The notes beneath the pieces were generated by a model. The model worked only from the letters and a program-made list of their open reading frames with translations. It made no database searches and was not told where the DNA came from. Shown piece after piece: positions 33,294 to 50,639 of a DNA stretch of 64,000 nucleotides (positions within the stretch are counted from its first letter, which is position 1; each line of letters begins with the position of its first letter). The stretch lies in NCBI GenBank assembly GCA_963573385.1, contig CAUYLG010063104.1, positions 1 through 64,000 of the forward strand, given 5' to 3'. The position numbers and the translations under genes were made by a program. The DNA is from Cacajao melanocephalus (Eukaryota > Chordata > Mammalia > Primates > Pitheciidae).

Positions 33294-33424
33294 GATTCCC
33301 AGTACTTTGGGAGGCTGAGGTGGGCAGATCACAAGGTCAGGAGATCAAGATCATCCTGGCTAACACAGTGAAACCCCACTGTGAAGAGCGACACTCCATC
33401 TCAAAAAAAAAAAAAAAAAAGAAA
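33294..33424 (+). repeat. Alu with large internal deletion
   Basis: Jumps from GTGAAACCCCACTGTG in the left arm directly to AGCGACACTCCATCTC at the 3' end, losing about 170 bp. Confidence 0.9.
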
Positions 33425-33559
33425 AGAAAACAGAATATTAAATTGTTAGCTGTATAATTAGGTAAAAAGAGAAACATTTACCTTAAATAGTGAGTATGAA
33501 TCTAACACTTGGGATAATTTGTGCACTCTGTCCCCACAGACAGCATCCTAGTTCTTATT

Positions 33560-34330
33560 ATCACCATTTATTTCCTTGATGCTACACTCACATCTCAATG
33601 CTCTGTCCCTGTCTTCACACCAGATTACAGGCTGAGGAATCCATTTGAAATAAAAATCTGATTGTCATCCCTTGCTTTAAATCTCTCAACAACTTTTCCC
33701 TCTGAATAAAGACTCAACTCCTTAACATAGCCTACAGGGCCCTGCGTGCTAGGGCTGACAGCCTCCTCTGGTCCCTCAGCCTCCCTGCTGTGTGGGTCTC
33801 TTATCACCAGCCCTCTTCCCACCACCGCCCCTGCCTCCCAGCTACCTCAGGACCTGCGCCATTGGATCTGTCTCTCCATTGGAAATGCTTTTCTCTCCCT
33901 GTTTTTTTTTTTTTTTTTTTTTGAGACCAAGTCTTGCTCTGTTGCCCAGGCTAGAGTGCAATGGCACCATCTCAGCTCACTGGAACTTCTGCCACCCGAA
34001 TTCAAGCGATTCTCTTGCCTTGGCCTCTTGAGTAGCTGGAATTACAGGTGCCTGCCACCACACTGGGCTAATTTTTGTATTTTTGGTAGAGACAGGGTTT
34101 CACCATGTTGACCAGGCTGTTCTCGAACTCTTGACCTTGAGATCTGCCCGCCTCCATCTCCCAAAGTGCTGGAATTACAGGCGTGAGCCACCACACCCGG
34201 CTCCCTCCCTTTTTGACCTGGTCAGTTCCTACTCACCCCTCAGGCCTCAGAGCTCCTTCCTGGGCTGGGGAAGTGGAGGCTGTTTCTCTGCCCGCTATGA
34301 CAGGAGAGATTCCCTGATTAGAGGCACAAA
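33560..34330. repeat. L2 element split by an Alu
   Basis: CATCCCTTGCTTTAAATCTC, AACTCCTTAACATAGCCTAC and AGGGCCCTGCGTGCTAGG before the Alu, and CAGTTCCTACTCACCCCTCA after it, follow the L2 3' consensus order. Confidence 0.8.
33901..34202 (-). repeat. Alu inserted in L2
   Basis: Reverse dimer with a T tract of about 21. Confidence 0.93.
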
Positions 34331-34379
34331 TAGTGCATGGCATGGTGTCCTCTTCCTCTCCTTTACAGGCCTCGTCACT

Positions 34380-34915
34380 GTTGCAGTTCATGTTTGTTTG
34401 TTTTATTTGGTTCTGCCGTGTCATGGCCATTAGTGCCCACTCATATTCTGGCTCTTTCTCTCCTTCTGGGCACATGGTAGGACTGCACTTCCCTCTCCAT
34501 GTGAAATTAGGGGGGGTCTCTGTTGTTGCTTTGGCTAACGAAATGTGAGCAGAAGTGGCCTATGTCACTTCTGGGCAGAAACTTTAAGAGCCAGTGTGTG
34601 CCACTGGGCATTCTCTTTTCCTTCTGCATACAGCACCCACAAGGTGGCTGCTCTGCCCACTGATGGCTGAGAGTAACTACAGTGAGCAGAACCCAGCAGA
34701 CCCCTCTGGGACATGCAGAGAGAATGAGTAACCAGCCTTTGTTGTTTTAAGCAAAGCATTGGTATTCTGGGAGGTTTGTTACCACAGCATAATCTAGTCC
34801 ACCATGACTGATACAATATCTTTCTCTTCCTACAGACTGCCAGTGCCGGGAGGGTAGAAGCTATGCCTGTTGTGCTAGGAACACAATAAATGTTCAGTAA
34901 ACTATCTGCTGAATT
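34380..34915. mobile_element. Ancient interspersed repeat, family unassigned
   Basis: TGTTGTTGCTTTGGCTAACG, AATGTGAGCAGAAGTGGCC, then CTTTGTTGTTTTAAGCAAAG and GGTTTGTTACCACAGCATAA read like an old LTR or DNA element. Open frames here have no coding features. Confidence 0.5.
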
Positions 34916-35052
34916 AATTCTAGTAAAGGTTTTATCTCTTAATCTCTTCTCACCTCCTCAAACTTAAGAAGTCAGTCAACAAACACTTAATTGGAAATCT
35001 CTTCAAAAGAGTCATCTAAACTAAATTTCCATTGCTAATGGACACGAGGTAA

Positions 35053-37247
<2,195 letters not shown>

Positions 37248-37311
37248 AGAAAATGGCAAAACAGAAACAAGCAAACAGAAAAATCCTATGATTCAATTGT
37301 TCTTGTTTTTT

Positions 37312-37614
37312 CTTTTTTTTTTTTTTTGAGACATAGTCTTGCTCTGTTGCCCAGGCTGAAGTGCAGTAGTTGCAATCTCAGCTCACTGCAACCTCCACTT
37401 TCCAGATTCAAGCTATTCTCCTGCCTCAGCTTCCTGAGTAGCTGGGATTACAGGTGCATGCCACCACTCTCGGCTAAGCTTTTGTATTTTTAGTAGAGAC
37501 GGGGTTTCACCATGTTGGCCAGGCTGATCTTGAATCCCCGACCTCAAGTAATCTGACTGCCTTGGCCTCCCAAAGTGCTGGAATTACAGGCGTGAGCCAC
37601 CACCACACCTGACC
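37312..37614 (-). repeat. Alu, arm of a close inverted pair
   Basis: Reverse copy only about 65 bp from the previous Alu, so the transcript can fold into a long duplex. Confidence 0.92.
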
Positions 37615-37721
37615 CCATCTTAGTTTCCGTCTGAGAAATGACACTAGAAGTGCCGTTGATGAAAACCCGTGTACAGTGGCATCAGCATCACTTGGCTTTC
37701 TTTGCTTTCTCTCTTAGAGCT

Positions 37722-37868
37722 GTGCTTCTCAAAATGTGTTCCTGGGGACAAAGCCATCAAAATTGTTTGTGGAAAATACTTGGAGGGTAGGGCCTAGAAT
37801 TTTGTGTTCTTAGTGAATTGCCGAGGTGATTTTTATGTATATTAAAATTTGAGAACCACTGCCTTGTA
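37722..37868. mobile_element. MER5A-like hAT element
   Basis: Begins GCTGTGCTTCTCAAAATGTG and ends AAATTTGAGAACCACTGCC, the two recognisable MER5A ends, about 147 bp apart. Confidence 0.7.
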
Positions 37869-38459
37869 GGAACTTTATCTGAAAGGCAAAGGCAGCTTAT
37901 CAATGTGGGTCATTTGTTCTTACCTGTAGAAAAGAAGAAAAACTATCTTCCCTATTAGAGGAGGACATAGACCTTTATGAGCTCTTCTTCCATCCCCATT
38001 CCTGCTTCCAATTGTTCTCCTTCCACTTTGGAACCAAACTTCCTTGCAAGTCCCTGTTGGTTCTAACCTTGCTTATAGTGGGTCAACTGGTAAACCCAAA
38101 TTGGTCTATGATCTGGTGCTCTTTGATGTCAAAAGACATAATTACAACAACTTTAGTTTAAAAATGTTAATTGGCCTTATTTGTGATTCTGGAATTGGGC
38201 AACACTTCATTCCATAAGAGAGAATAAGTGTTTCAAAGCACTGGGCAGAAAGGGTTTGCTTTATAGACAAAGAAGGGCTGAAGAAAGCAAAAGCAAAGAA
38301 CAAAGTATATTAGTCATTTGTAAGACAGGGACAGGGAGACAGAGAAATAGAAAAATAACTGATTAGTTCATATTAGGTTACTTCAGGCTACTTCTTTTAT
38401 GTAAGGATTAAAGGAGAGGGAACTTCATTATCATGCTGATTGAAGATTTTATTTATTTT
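37869..38459. other. Unique intron sequence
   Basis: No repeat or exon recognised. Confidence 0.5.
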
Positions 38460-38772
<313 letters not shown>

Positions 38773-38774
38773 TG

Positions 38775-39054
38775 ATACTGAGTCTCATTCTAAGGCCCAG
38801 GCTGGAGTGTAGTGGTATAATCTTGGCTCACTGCAACTTCCGCCTCCTGGGTTCAACTGACTCTCATGCCTCAGCCTCCCAAGTAGCTGGGACTACAGGC
38901 AAGTGCCACTACACCGAGCAAATTTTTGTATTTTTAGTAGAGATGAGGTTTAACCATGTTGGCCAGGCTGGTCTTGAATTCCTGCCTCAAGTGATACGCC
39001 TGCCTTGGCCTCTCGAAGTGTTGGAATTATAGATGTGAGCTACCATGCCTAGCC
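38775..39054 (-). repeat. Alu
   Basis: Second of the pair. It lacks the usual T tract (CTTCTTTGATACTGAGTCTC). Confidence 0.88.
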
Positions 39055-40460
<1,406 letters not shown>

Positions 40461-40631
40461 TCCCTCCTATACTTTTTATTTGACATTGAATACCATTCCA
40501 TGAGGAAGATTGCAACAGTCGTGTTTGGGTAGTGAGGGCTTCAGTTTAGAATTGTAGTGGAAGCTCCAGCTGAAATTGTTGCTTTTGTGGGTGGCACACA
40601 GCCTACATATAACTGCATTTTCCTTGTCTAG

Positions 40632-40810
40632 ATTACTTTTGTGGCCAGTATTGTGAAACAAGTGGTGAGGGGGCTTTCAGCTTCATTTCAGCTGCTAAGT
40701 CCCTGCCAAGCTGTTCTGTTGTACCAGCAATTTTACATCCTCAAGAGCTGTCTGCGGCACAGCAGGACCCTAGCTGAGTATATTAGGAATAACTACAGAG
40801 AAGAATTCAG
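40632..40810 (+). CDS. Unidentified helical-protein gene, exon 5 of 6 seen
   Basis: This 179-bp exon has a TTTTCCTTGTCTAG acceptor and a GTAAGA donor at 40,811. It starts in phase 0 and leaves two bases. It encodes ITFVASIVKQVVRGLSASFQ, LLSPCQAVLLYQQFYILKSC and LRHSRTLAEYIRNNYREEF. This is the most conserved-looking part: alternating hydrophobic helices and a basic/aromatic stretch. No catalytic motif, signal peptide or convincing membrane segment is visible. An alpha-solenoid (ARM/HEAT-like) fold is my inference. Confidence 0.82.
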
Positions 40811-40999
40811 GTAAGAAAAAAAGTCTGAATCTAATCTGCAGTGAGATTCCACTAATTTCTGAGTTCATGTCAACCTGAAACATGGTCCAATATTTAGAAG
40901 ATTAGGTATTTATGGGGAATTCTATTTTTGTTTTTAATAATATTTCACTTTGATCTGTGAAAATGGTAGGATTTTGGGGACCTCCAAGAACCATTGCCA

Positions 41000-41159
<160 letters not shown>

Positions 41160-41329
41160 CTACCCTCAACCATTGCCATTTGAAGTATATTCCCAGGCCA
41201 GAAAAGGCAAGTGAAACATCGAACTCTCTTTGAAGAACGGTTTGTCATTCATTGTCTTTATTGTAGCTGCATCTCACAGAAGTAGTAATAATTTTAACCT
41301 GTTGTGAGTAATTAAGAGTATTAAACTTG

Positions 41330-41630
41330 GCTGGGCTTGGTGGTTCATGCCTGTAATCCCAGCACTTTGGGAGGCTGAGGTGGGCAGATCACTTGAGGTC
41401 AGGAGTTCTTGAGACCAGGCTGACCAACATGGCAAAACCTCATCGCTACTAAAAATACAAAAATTAGCTGGATGTGGTGGTGCACACCTGTAATCCTAGC
41501 TATTTGAGACGCTGAGGCAGGAGAATCACTTGAACCTGGGAGGTGGTGGTTTCAGTAAGCTGAGATCACGCCGTTGCACTCCAGCCTAGGCAACAGAGGG
41601 AGACTCCGTCTCAAAAAAAAAAAAAAAAGT
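41330..41630 (+). repeat. Alu
   Basis: Dimer with a 17-A tail. Confidence 0.92.
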
Positions 41631-42049
41631 GTAATAAACTTCACTGAAGAGGATAATAAATTATGGATTGTGACTTACAGTTGAATTATTGGACAGAAGC
41701 AATTGATAAAGGAGTAACAATTAATGAACATGGTTATCAGGGGTTTTGTTTGTACCCCTCTCAGTAACAGAACAGTAAGAAAGAGCAGTAGCCAGCATTG
41801 GCTTCGCCCACCAGCCTGTTCTGCACCTCAGGGGTTCCACTTCTATTTATAGGCTGGCAAAGCTAAGTGCACTTAGCAGTGCAGCCCTGCATAGCACCTA
41901 TTAAGGAGAAAACCCAGGTTGTCTCTGACTTAAGATGAAAAGGGTACAACAGACATAGCTTTGCCATTTGTTTGGATGAAAAGGATGTGGAGGCATATAT
42001 TATGGCCTTAGATTGTCTTTTTAAAAAAACTTCAGCCCAATTTATAGAC
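41631..42049. other. Unique intron sequence
   Basis: Nothing recognised. Confidence 0.5.
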
Positions 42050-42352
42050 TTTTTTTTTTTTTTTTTTTTTTGAGACAGGGTCTACCCTCCAGGCTGGAGT
42101 GTAGTGCTGTGATATTGGCTCACTGCAACCACTGCCTCCTGGGCACAAGCGATCCACTGCACCCATTACAGCCTCCTGACTAGCTGGGACTACACGCATG
42201 CACCACTTCACCCACCTAATTTTTGTATATTTTGAAGAGACAGAATTTCGTCATGTTGACCAGGCTGATCTCATACTCCTGGCCTCAAGTGATCCACTGC
42301 CTTGGGCTCTCAAAGTGCTAGGATTACAGATGTAAGCCACCACACCCAGCCA
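42050..42352 (-). repeat. Alu
   Basis: Diverged reverse dimer. Confidence 0.88.
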
Positions 42353-42469
42353 CGGACTTTTTGTCTTCCATAAGGTGTTTCATTCTAACTTCCATAAAAG
42401 GGATCTGTTTGGCTCTAAGTTGATCCGAACAACCCAGTTCCCATCTCTTCCCTCCTGCACCTCCTCACT

Positions 42470-42850
42470 TAAAAAAAAATTAAGGTAAATTTCACATAAC
42501 ATGAAATTTACCATTTTAAAATATACAATTCAGTATTTTTAATATAGTTCACAATATTTTACAACCATCATAACTATCTAATTGCACACCATTTTCATCA
42601 CCTCAAAAGAAACTCAGTACCCATTAAGCAATCACACCACATTTTCTACTCTTCCTAATCCCTGAAAACCACTAATTTATTTTCTGTTGTGATGGATTTG
42701 CCTGTTCTGGACATTCCATATAAATGCATCATATAATATGTGGCCTTTTGTGTCTGACTTCTTTCACTGAGCTTAATGTTTTCAAGGCTATCCACATTGT
42801 AGCATGTATCATACAACCCAGTTTTTAAAACTTATATACGAACATCCAAA
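42470..42850 (-). repeat. L1M 3' region
   Basis: Antisense wording ATTTCACATAACATGAAATT, TACAACCATCATAACTATC and CCTGTTCTGGACATTCCATA. Confidence 0.75.
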
Positions 42851-43019
42851 AACCAGGACAACTGGCAAAGTGGTGTCACACTTGTAGGTGACAACTGTAG
42901 CTACCCCCTTAGGTGCATCATGTACTGTTTAGTCTGCTACCATCTCCTCTCTCTCTCTTGCTTACTCTTACCCCACTAAATTACATTACTGGTGGCCCTT
43001 TAGGTTTGGATTCTTGTTT

Positions 43020-43455
43020 TAAACTAGTGTTTTAAACTCACTTTGCATTAGAATTACCAGAATAACTACAGGTTGAACATCCCTAAACAAAAAATTCAAA
43101 ATTTACAACACTCCAAAATCCAGAATCATTTGAACACCAACATGATGCTCAAAGGAAATGCTCAATGCAGCATTTCACATGTAGATTTCACATGTTCATA
43201 TTAGGGATGCCCAGCTCTTAAGTATAATGCAGATACTCCAAAGTCTGAAAAAAAATCTGAAATCTAAAACATGTCTGATCGCAATCATTTTTGATAAGAG
43301 ATACTCAACCTATTAAAAAATACTGATAACCCGTTCTCATATGTAGAAATTCTGTTTTTGTTTGTCTGGGGTGGTACAAGGGCAGTGGCATTTTAAAGAT
43401 AAAGCTCTCCAGGCGATTCCAATGTGCACTCAGGTTGAGAACCATTCTTTTAAGT
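43020..43455. mobile_element. Tigger-like element nested in a MER5-like element
   Basis: ACAGGTTGAACATCCCT (about 43,069) and GAGATACTCAACCTATT (about 43,299) are diverged inverted ends. Between them ACCAACATGATGCTCAAAGG matches Tigger-family text. The outer flanks (TTTGCATTAGAATTACC and GGTTGAGAACCATTC) look MER5-like. Confidence 0.6.
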
Positions 43456-43855
43456 CATCCAACGGGATGGCTGAAGGCTTTCTCATTTTTGCCTCTTCCT
43501 CTGGCCTTTCCTAGGCTTTTACTGAGGCCGTGGCGATGATCTGTACCCTTCCCTCTTGACTTGACTCTAGTAGTCACCAGAGCTTGACACTTTCATTTCA
43601 GCTCCTCACTGTGCACTGCCTGATAAACCAAGAGGCAGGAGCCTCTGCTCATACTGTGGTGAGGACAGTCCACATGTCAGATTTTCTAGGTCACAAATGG
43701 GGGAGATTGGAGGGCTGAAAATGCTGACCAAGTCTTATAGCTTAGACTTCCACACACAACAACCGTAGCCAGTGAGTGTGAATGTACTGATGTGACCAAT
43801 GTGAAAGTTCTTATTTTTAAAGCTCTCTTATTTTGTTTCTTTTTATGATTTGCAG

Positions 43856-43961
43856 GTACTTTATTCACATGCTAGCCTTGAAGAAAAGGCTCCCGTTGTG
43901 TTACCCCATTACTCAACCTACCACTCAACTTTTTCATGAAGTTCTGAAATTGGTTGAATAG
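43856..43961 (+). CDS. Unidentified helical-protein gene, terminal coding exon
   Basis: From a TTTATGATTTGCAG acceptor to TAG at 43,959-43,961. The split codon (AG|G) gives Arg, and the exon encodes YFIHMLALKKRLPLCYPITQ then PTTQLFHEVLKLVE. The six exons join into roughly 215 residues with no frameshift or stop, which argues for a living gene rather than a relic. I considered meiotic or repair alpha-solenoid proteins such as MEI1 from general character only. I cannot confirm any name. Confidence 0.8.
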
Positions 43962-44160
43962 AAACAATGTATACAATGTTAGTAAGAGTATAAAATGTTA
44001 ATCAAGAGTCAATTTGATATTCATGAGGAACTTTTTTTGATTTGTTTAATATCTGGCTATCTCAGAGTCCTATAAACAAAGATTTTAATGGAGTGTGTCA
44101 TCAATACCTCTCTAAGAGAAGTTTAAAATTTTTAAAAATAAATTTGCTTTATTATAAGCG
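43962..44160 (+). other. 3'UTR and poly(A) signal of the + strand gene
   Basis: About 200 bp of AT-rich sequence after the stop, with AATAAA at 44,137-44,142 and a T-rich GCTTTATTATAAG context after it. Cleavage is expected near 44,155-44,165. Confidence 0.65.
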
Positions 44161-44179
44161 TGCAAAGATCTCTATGCCA

Positions 44180-44744
44180 TTGGGCAAAAGAGCCGTTTCT
44201 TTATTAGAGTAGTTCTTCAAACTCACTCTTGCTGCAAAATAAATCACTATCCATCAAGACACAGGAAAAAGGAATGCAGGGATTTAGGAATGCTGTATTT
44301 GCTTCTCTCCAACCTTAGCAAAAGCAAGAAAGTTCTCAAAATGCTCCTGGCAATAGTTATGTTGTCTTAAGCAATAAAATGCTGGGGAGTGTGGGGGCCT
44401 GAGGCACTGGCATTCAAGTTCTTCTCAAGGGTGTTTTATCTTCTCAGTTCAGGCACAGTGTTCTCAGTGAAACCATACTAGGCACAGGAGCAGGCTCTTC
44501 ACCCGATTCTGTACATGGAGTCATCCAAAAACCGTGATTTCGACTAGGTTCTTAGAGTCCAGTATGTCCACCGTCAGCAGGGCCTGGCTTGTCCACTCCA
44601 TTTCTAGAATTACAGGTTGGTCTGGGCCTGGGGTCACTCACCCAAGATCTCGTCTGCCAGCCACACCTCCGGGTAGAACACCAAAGGGTCTCTCAGTTCC
44701 TGCACCGGAAACCACCAGGGCTGATGCCAAAGTTTTAAAATCTG
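44180..44744 (-). other. Possible terminal exon and 3'UTR of a convergent gene
   Basis: On the minus strand, GGTTTCTTTGTAG at 44,745-44,757 looks like an acceptor. The frame that follows reads [20 protein letters not shown] then [16 protein letters not shown] and TGA at 44,634-44,636. A minus-strand AATAAA lies at 44,200-44,205. The stretch is GC-richer than its surroundings, as expected for an exon. No upstream exon is confirmed and I do not recognise the protein. A reading with an extra 38-bp intron is unlikely because mammalian introns are rarely that short. Confidence 0.35.
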
Positions 44745-44759
44745 CTACAAAGAAACCTA

Positions 44760-46731
44760 CATCCATTCTGACATACATAAAGTGGTGCTAAACATTAGTT
44801 TTTCTCCAGAAAAAAGTTTCTAAGACAAAAAACTATCAAGGGAACAGAAGCCTATGGAGAGTGAATACAGAAAATATAATCTGGTGAGTTTCACTGGTGT
44901 AATAATGGTGAGTGGCGTGAAGCCAGAAAACATCCTAAGATAAACTGTTGTGGGGAATATAAGCTACAAAGTGACTATTTGAGAAACACTGAGCAACAGG
45001 ATGACACCCTCCTCCTCCACCTGTACAAATTCTAGTGACAAAAGTATTCTTGGAAGAATGAGAACACAGGCATAGCTGTACAGAATGTCAGTTCCTCCTT
45101 TATCACAGTGAAAGAAACTTGGACTTCAACAAAATTAAACGTACTGTGCCACTCTGTTTCAGGCATCTGTGGGTTAATTTGTATAGTCCCATAGAGTCTC
45201 TATGAAATATAAATTGTCCATGAGCAATTATGGCTTTCTCACAACCATTGAAAAATGTATCTTCACTATATTTTATGCCATAAACTAATTTAATTCCACA
45301 AATACTTAACTTTGGCATCTCTGTGAGCTATTGAATTTGGACGTCTAAGGACACAGGAACTGGACCCTCCATTCAACTTACTATGACTCGAGGGAGGATC
45401 AGAGAAAAATCTACCTCCAAAGAAAGAGCTCTTAAGCCAGATTCACCTGTGCTGGGCAATGGAGAGAATTAAACCCACTTAGGACATTTTATTCCGGTTT
45501 CTGACAGAGCCAAATGATCAGCTATTTGACTTCAAGCAAGTTCCAGGCCACATCTGTTTCTTTCTGGGCTTCCTCTGATATGTGGAAGGGTAGGACTAGA
45601 TGTTCTCCAACTTCTCTTCCAGCTCTGGCATTCTCTGCCTGTGACAAGACATTTAACACTCTGAAATGGAGTAGTGTGTTTCTCTGCTATCTCGGCTCAG
45701 TGGATGATTTTGCACTAACTGTGAGTAATCCTCCTTTCTTTTTACCTGGAGTTTCCCTTTCTGCTGTCACCAGCCATCACCCCATAATGTGTCCAACACT
45801 TTTCTTTCATTACGCAATGAGGAGTCCATTTTCTATGTCCATCTTGGGGGCAGAGAGAGGAGCAAATTGGTGTTTCTGAGTGTCCTGGCCGTTAGATGGG
45901 GGATTATTTTCAAGAGATAGTCAATCAAACAAATATGAAAAGATTCTTGGAACACAGGCAAGTATCACCTCAAACTGGACAAAGGACGTGTTGGTGAATG
46001 ATAGAACCCACAGGATGACAACAAGAGGATCAACTCAGCTCTGCCTCAGCTTCTAAGCAGTGCCCTTGGGGGCTAGTAGCCGTGCAGGCTCTGGTGAGGG
46101 CTTGGGGTTTCTCTCACATGGGATTTCTGCCACTCCTCTCCCACTCTTCTCTTTGCCCCGAGATCTTACTTTATTTAATCTCTGGGAGCAAAAGCTCTGT
46201 CAAAATGTATCTGAATCTTTTCATGTGCAGCTAAACTCAGTGGTTTTTTTGGAGAGCTAATGGTGGAATATTTGTCACCCTGATTTTCTTCAGTCTACTC
46301 TGTATCGCTCATGTCTATTCATTTCCACAGTTTGGGACCAGAAACTAATACTTTGAAGGATTATCCAAACACAATTCTTTTCTGCTGTGTGCTTTTTGTC
46401 TGCATTGTTGTCAAAGGCAAAAAAATCAGAGAATAATCCATCTCTATTAGTGCTCAGACACATTTAACATTTTAACTAAATATTGACCTCACCTACAAAA
46501 TAATTATTTTTCAGGAAATCTAATTGTAGAAAAATTTGACTATGAAGATCACATAAATAACTTTTTAAGAATCCAAAGGCTTACCAAAAAGACAAGTACA
46601 CATGGACAGTTTTCAAGCCAGCGTCAAAATTCTAAACCCTCTGACCACCTTTATAATACAAGTATTGCCATTTACTACCCCTACTTACTCCCACAGTCAT
46701 CAGCTCTACCATTTCAAAATATATATAAATA
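44760..46731. other. Long single-copy stretch
   Basis: About 2 kb with no Alu, unusual in this window. Frames at 45,103-45,318 (minus, 71 codons) and 45,514-45,879 (plus, 121 codons) lack matching splice sites or domains. If the minus-strand gene is real, its last intron would be here. Confidence 0.45.
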
Positions 46732-47020
46732 GGCTGGGCACAGAGGTTCATGCCTATAATCCCAACACTTTGGGAGGCCAAGGCAGGTGGATCACCTGAG
46801 CAATGGAGTTTGAGACCAACATGGGCAACAGAATGAAACCTTGTCTCTACTAAAATACAAAAATTAGCCAGGCATGGTGGCACGTGCCTATAGTTCCAGC
46901 TACTCAGGGAAGGCTGAGGCACGAGACTCACTTGAATGTGGGAGGCGGAGGTTGCATTGAGCCAAGATTGCGCCACTGTACACCACCTTGGGCTACAGAG
47001 TGAGACCCCCATCTCAAAAA
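46732..47020 (+). repeat. Alu
   Basis: Dimer with a short A9 tail. Confidence 0.9.
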
Positions 47021-47454
47021 AAAATGTAAATAATATATAGAGATTATATATGATTATATATAGAATTATTTAGAATTTTAAAATTTCATGTATATAATAG
47101 GGGGTACGAACACTGGTTTTGAGACCAAAATGGTTTGAATTCCAGTTCTGCACTAGTTTTGGACCTTAGGAAGTAAATATTTGTAAGCTGCAGTTAAAGC
47201 AAAGATAATATAACCTATTGCATAAGGTGTTAGGATATTTAAATGAAAAGGTAAGCACATAGCATGGTGTCTGACGTGCAGTAAGGATTTGTGGTATTTA
47301 TTGTTAAAGTAACAAATCTGGGTAAGAATTTAGAGACTAACAAGCACTGCCCTTATTTCTTGAACCAATCTGAGGACCAGCCACTATACTCACAGAACCC
47401 CTGATCTATAAAGCATTGGAGAGCAGACTCATTTGAATATATACATATATATTT
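47021..47454. other. AT-rich sequence
   Basis: Contains a TATATA-rich run (47,031-47,100). Otherwise nothing recognised. Confidence 0.45.
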
Positions 47455-47740
<286 letters not shown>

Positions 47741-47847
47741 TATGGTTTTTAAAAAAGTCAATGTGATAGCTGATCTCCAAACATGTTCCAAACAAGACCA
47801 CCTCACTCTATTTGCATGTTACTCCTCACATCAAGAGGTGAAGTTTG

Positions 47848-48142
47848 GCCAGGTGTGGTGGCTCACACCTATAATCCCAGCACTTTGGGAGGCTGAGGTG
47901 GGCAGATCACCTGAGATCAGGAGTTAGAAATCAGCCTGGGCAACATGGCAAAACCCCGTTGCTACTAAAAATACAAAAATTAGCCTGGTGTAGTGGAACA
48001 TGCCTATAGACCCCGCTACTCAAGAGACTGAAGCAGGATAATCGCTTGAACCTGGGAGGCAGAGGTTACAGTGAGGCAAGAGCATACCACTGTACTCTAG
48101 CCTTGGGATGACAGGAATAAAACCCTGTCTTAAAAAAAAAAA
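47848..48142 (+). repeat. Alu
   Basis: Dimer with an A12 tail. Confidence 0.92.
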
Positions 48143-48596
48143 AGAGGCGTGTGTCCTTCTGCTCTCATCTGGGCTGAGCCTGTGATATTCTGACCAGAAG
48201 AATGGGGAGGAAGTAAAGTTCTAGGATTTCTGACTCCAGACTTTAAGACAGTCTGGGTCTGGCAGCTTCTGTCTGGGAGCCACCATGTAGAGAGGCCTTG
48301 GAGGACGACATCAGGTGCATGGAGAGATCACACAGAAGAGCACCAGCTGCCCTTTCACAGCAAACTCGTGGGAAACCCAAGTGAGACCTACAGAACTGCC
48401 CATCCAATCCACAGAATTGTGAGATACAATGAAGGGCTGTGTTAAACCTCTTAAATTTTGAAGTTTTGCATTTTGACAAATGTAAAACAGTCAATATTTT
48501 TATTTATTATTAAACAAAATTGTGCATTATAGCAATGTTAGGGTAATTCCAAATTTTTTCTTCTTTCTCTCTCTCTTTTTCTTTCTTCTTTCCCTT
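48143..48596. other. Non-coding stretch with a pyrimidine tract
   Basis: A TC-rich run at 48,560-48,597 leads into the next Alu. An 83-codon minus frame (48,243-48,494) has no recognisable feature. Confidence 0.45.
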
Positions 48597-48911
<315 letters not shown>

Positions 48912-49277
48912 GTAATTCCCAATTAAGTAATGCACTAACATCAGTTCATTCTAAGCAATCTAAGTGTTTTTACTTGTTTATATGCTCTTCCAGCTTTTTC
49001 CTATATCACTGAAATCATAATACAGATTTTTTTCCTCTTGTCACTTTGAATGGATTTGATAATATTCTATAGTTTTCTAGTTCCTCTGAAATGGGATTTC
49101 GTAAACTATGATGGCACCATTGCACTCTATCCTGGGAGACAGAGTGAGACCCTGTCTAAACAATCAACCAACCAAAAAAAATGTATTTACGTACAGCAGG
49201 GTCCATGTCATTCCTGTCCCTTCCTGGGAAAGAGGCCCTGGGAATCATACAATACAAACAATAGTTGAGCACATAGA
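48912..49277. other. Non-coding stretch with an Alu tail remnant
   Basis: GGCACCATTGCACTCTATCC ending in GTCTAAACAATC (49,112-49,165) is a severely truncated Alu 3' end. Confidence 0.55.
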
Positions 49278-49939
<662 letters not shown>

Positions 49940-50052
49940 GGCTGGGCACAGCGGCTCACACTTGTAATCCCAGCACTTTGGGAAGCTGAGGCAGGTGGAT
50001 TGCTTGAATCCAAGAGTTCAAGACCAGCCTGGGCAACATGGTAAAACCCTGG
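49940..50052 (+). repeat. Partial Alu (left arm)
   Basis: Starts GGCTGGGCACAGCGGCTC and stops at GGTAAAACCCTGG. Confidence 0.85.
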
Positions 50053-50639
50053 AAAGCTAAGGACTATGGGTTAAGCAAGAGAGAAGAATGCAAAACTTTC
50101 TTAATATTTGCCCCAAGATTCTGAAAGAGGCAAAGAGGACCTTTAAGTTTCTTCTAGGTGGTCCACTCCTTTGAAAGCCCTAGGAGGGTGTGGGGTTTCT
50201 GGACAGAAGGTGTGCCTATAAATAAAGATGTTAGATTTGGCTGAAGCATGAATCCTCTTCCCTTCTCTTTTCTCTTTCTGCTTCTGATGGTGATGGGGAC
50301 AGAGTAGCAGTGCTGTGGATATGGGATTTTTCATTTGTTTTGCCAACAAGGAGCGTGGGCAGAGGAAGGAGGGTGTAAATCAAGTGACACAGGGCTACTA
50401 TCAATACTATTTCAAGTAAGATTTATATGGGTTTTGGTGGGTTGTCCTGCAACATCTGCCATTATTTACAACCTTGTTTCTGGAGGGAAATTATTCTGTC
50501 TTCCACACAGCTGACCTACAAATGAATTTGGAAAGGATATAAGGGAGTGGAGTTATTTTACTTCTATTAGCAACTATCACCACCAGAGGGCATAGTTGAA
50601 TCAGGAAGAGAACGGCAAAACTTTGGTCTAACCTATGGA
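50053..50639. other. Unique non-coding stretch
   Basis: Nothing recognised. Confidence 0.45.

Noticed and set aside
44604..44641. Apparent 38-bp intron joining two minus-strand frames
   Set aside because: It has GT/AG ends and the phases fit, but 38 bp is far below the usual mammalian minimum. The first frame already ends naturally at 44,634.
45514..45879. 121-codon frame downstream of the gene junction
   Set aside because: No recognisable domain and no splice partner. It could not be linked to either neighbouring gene.
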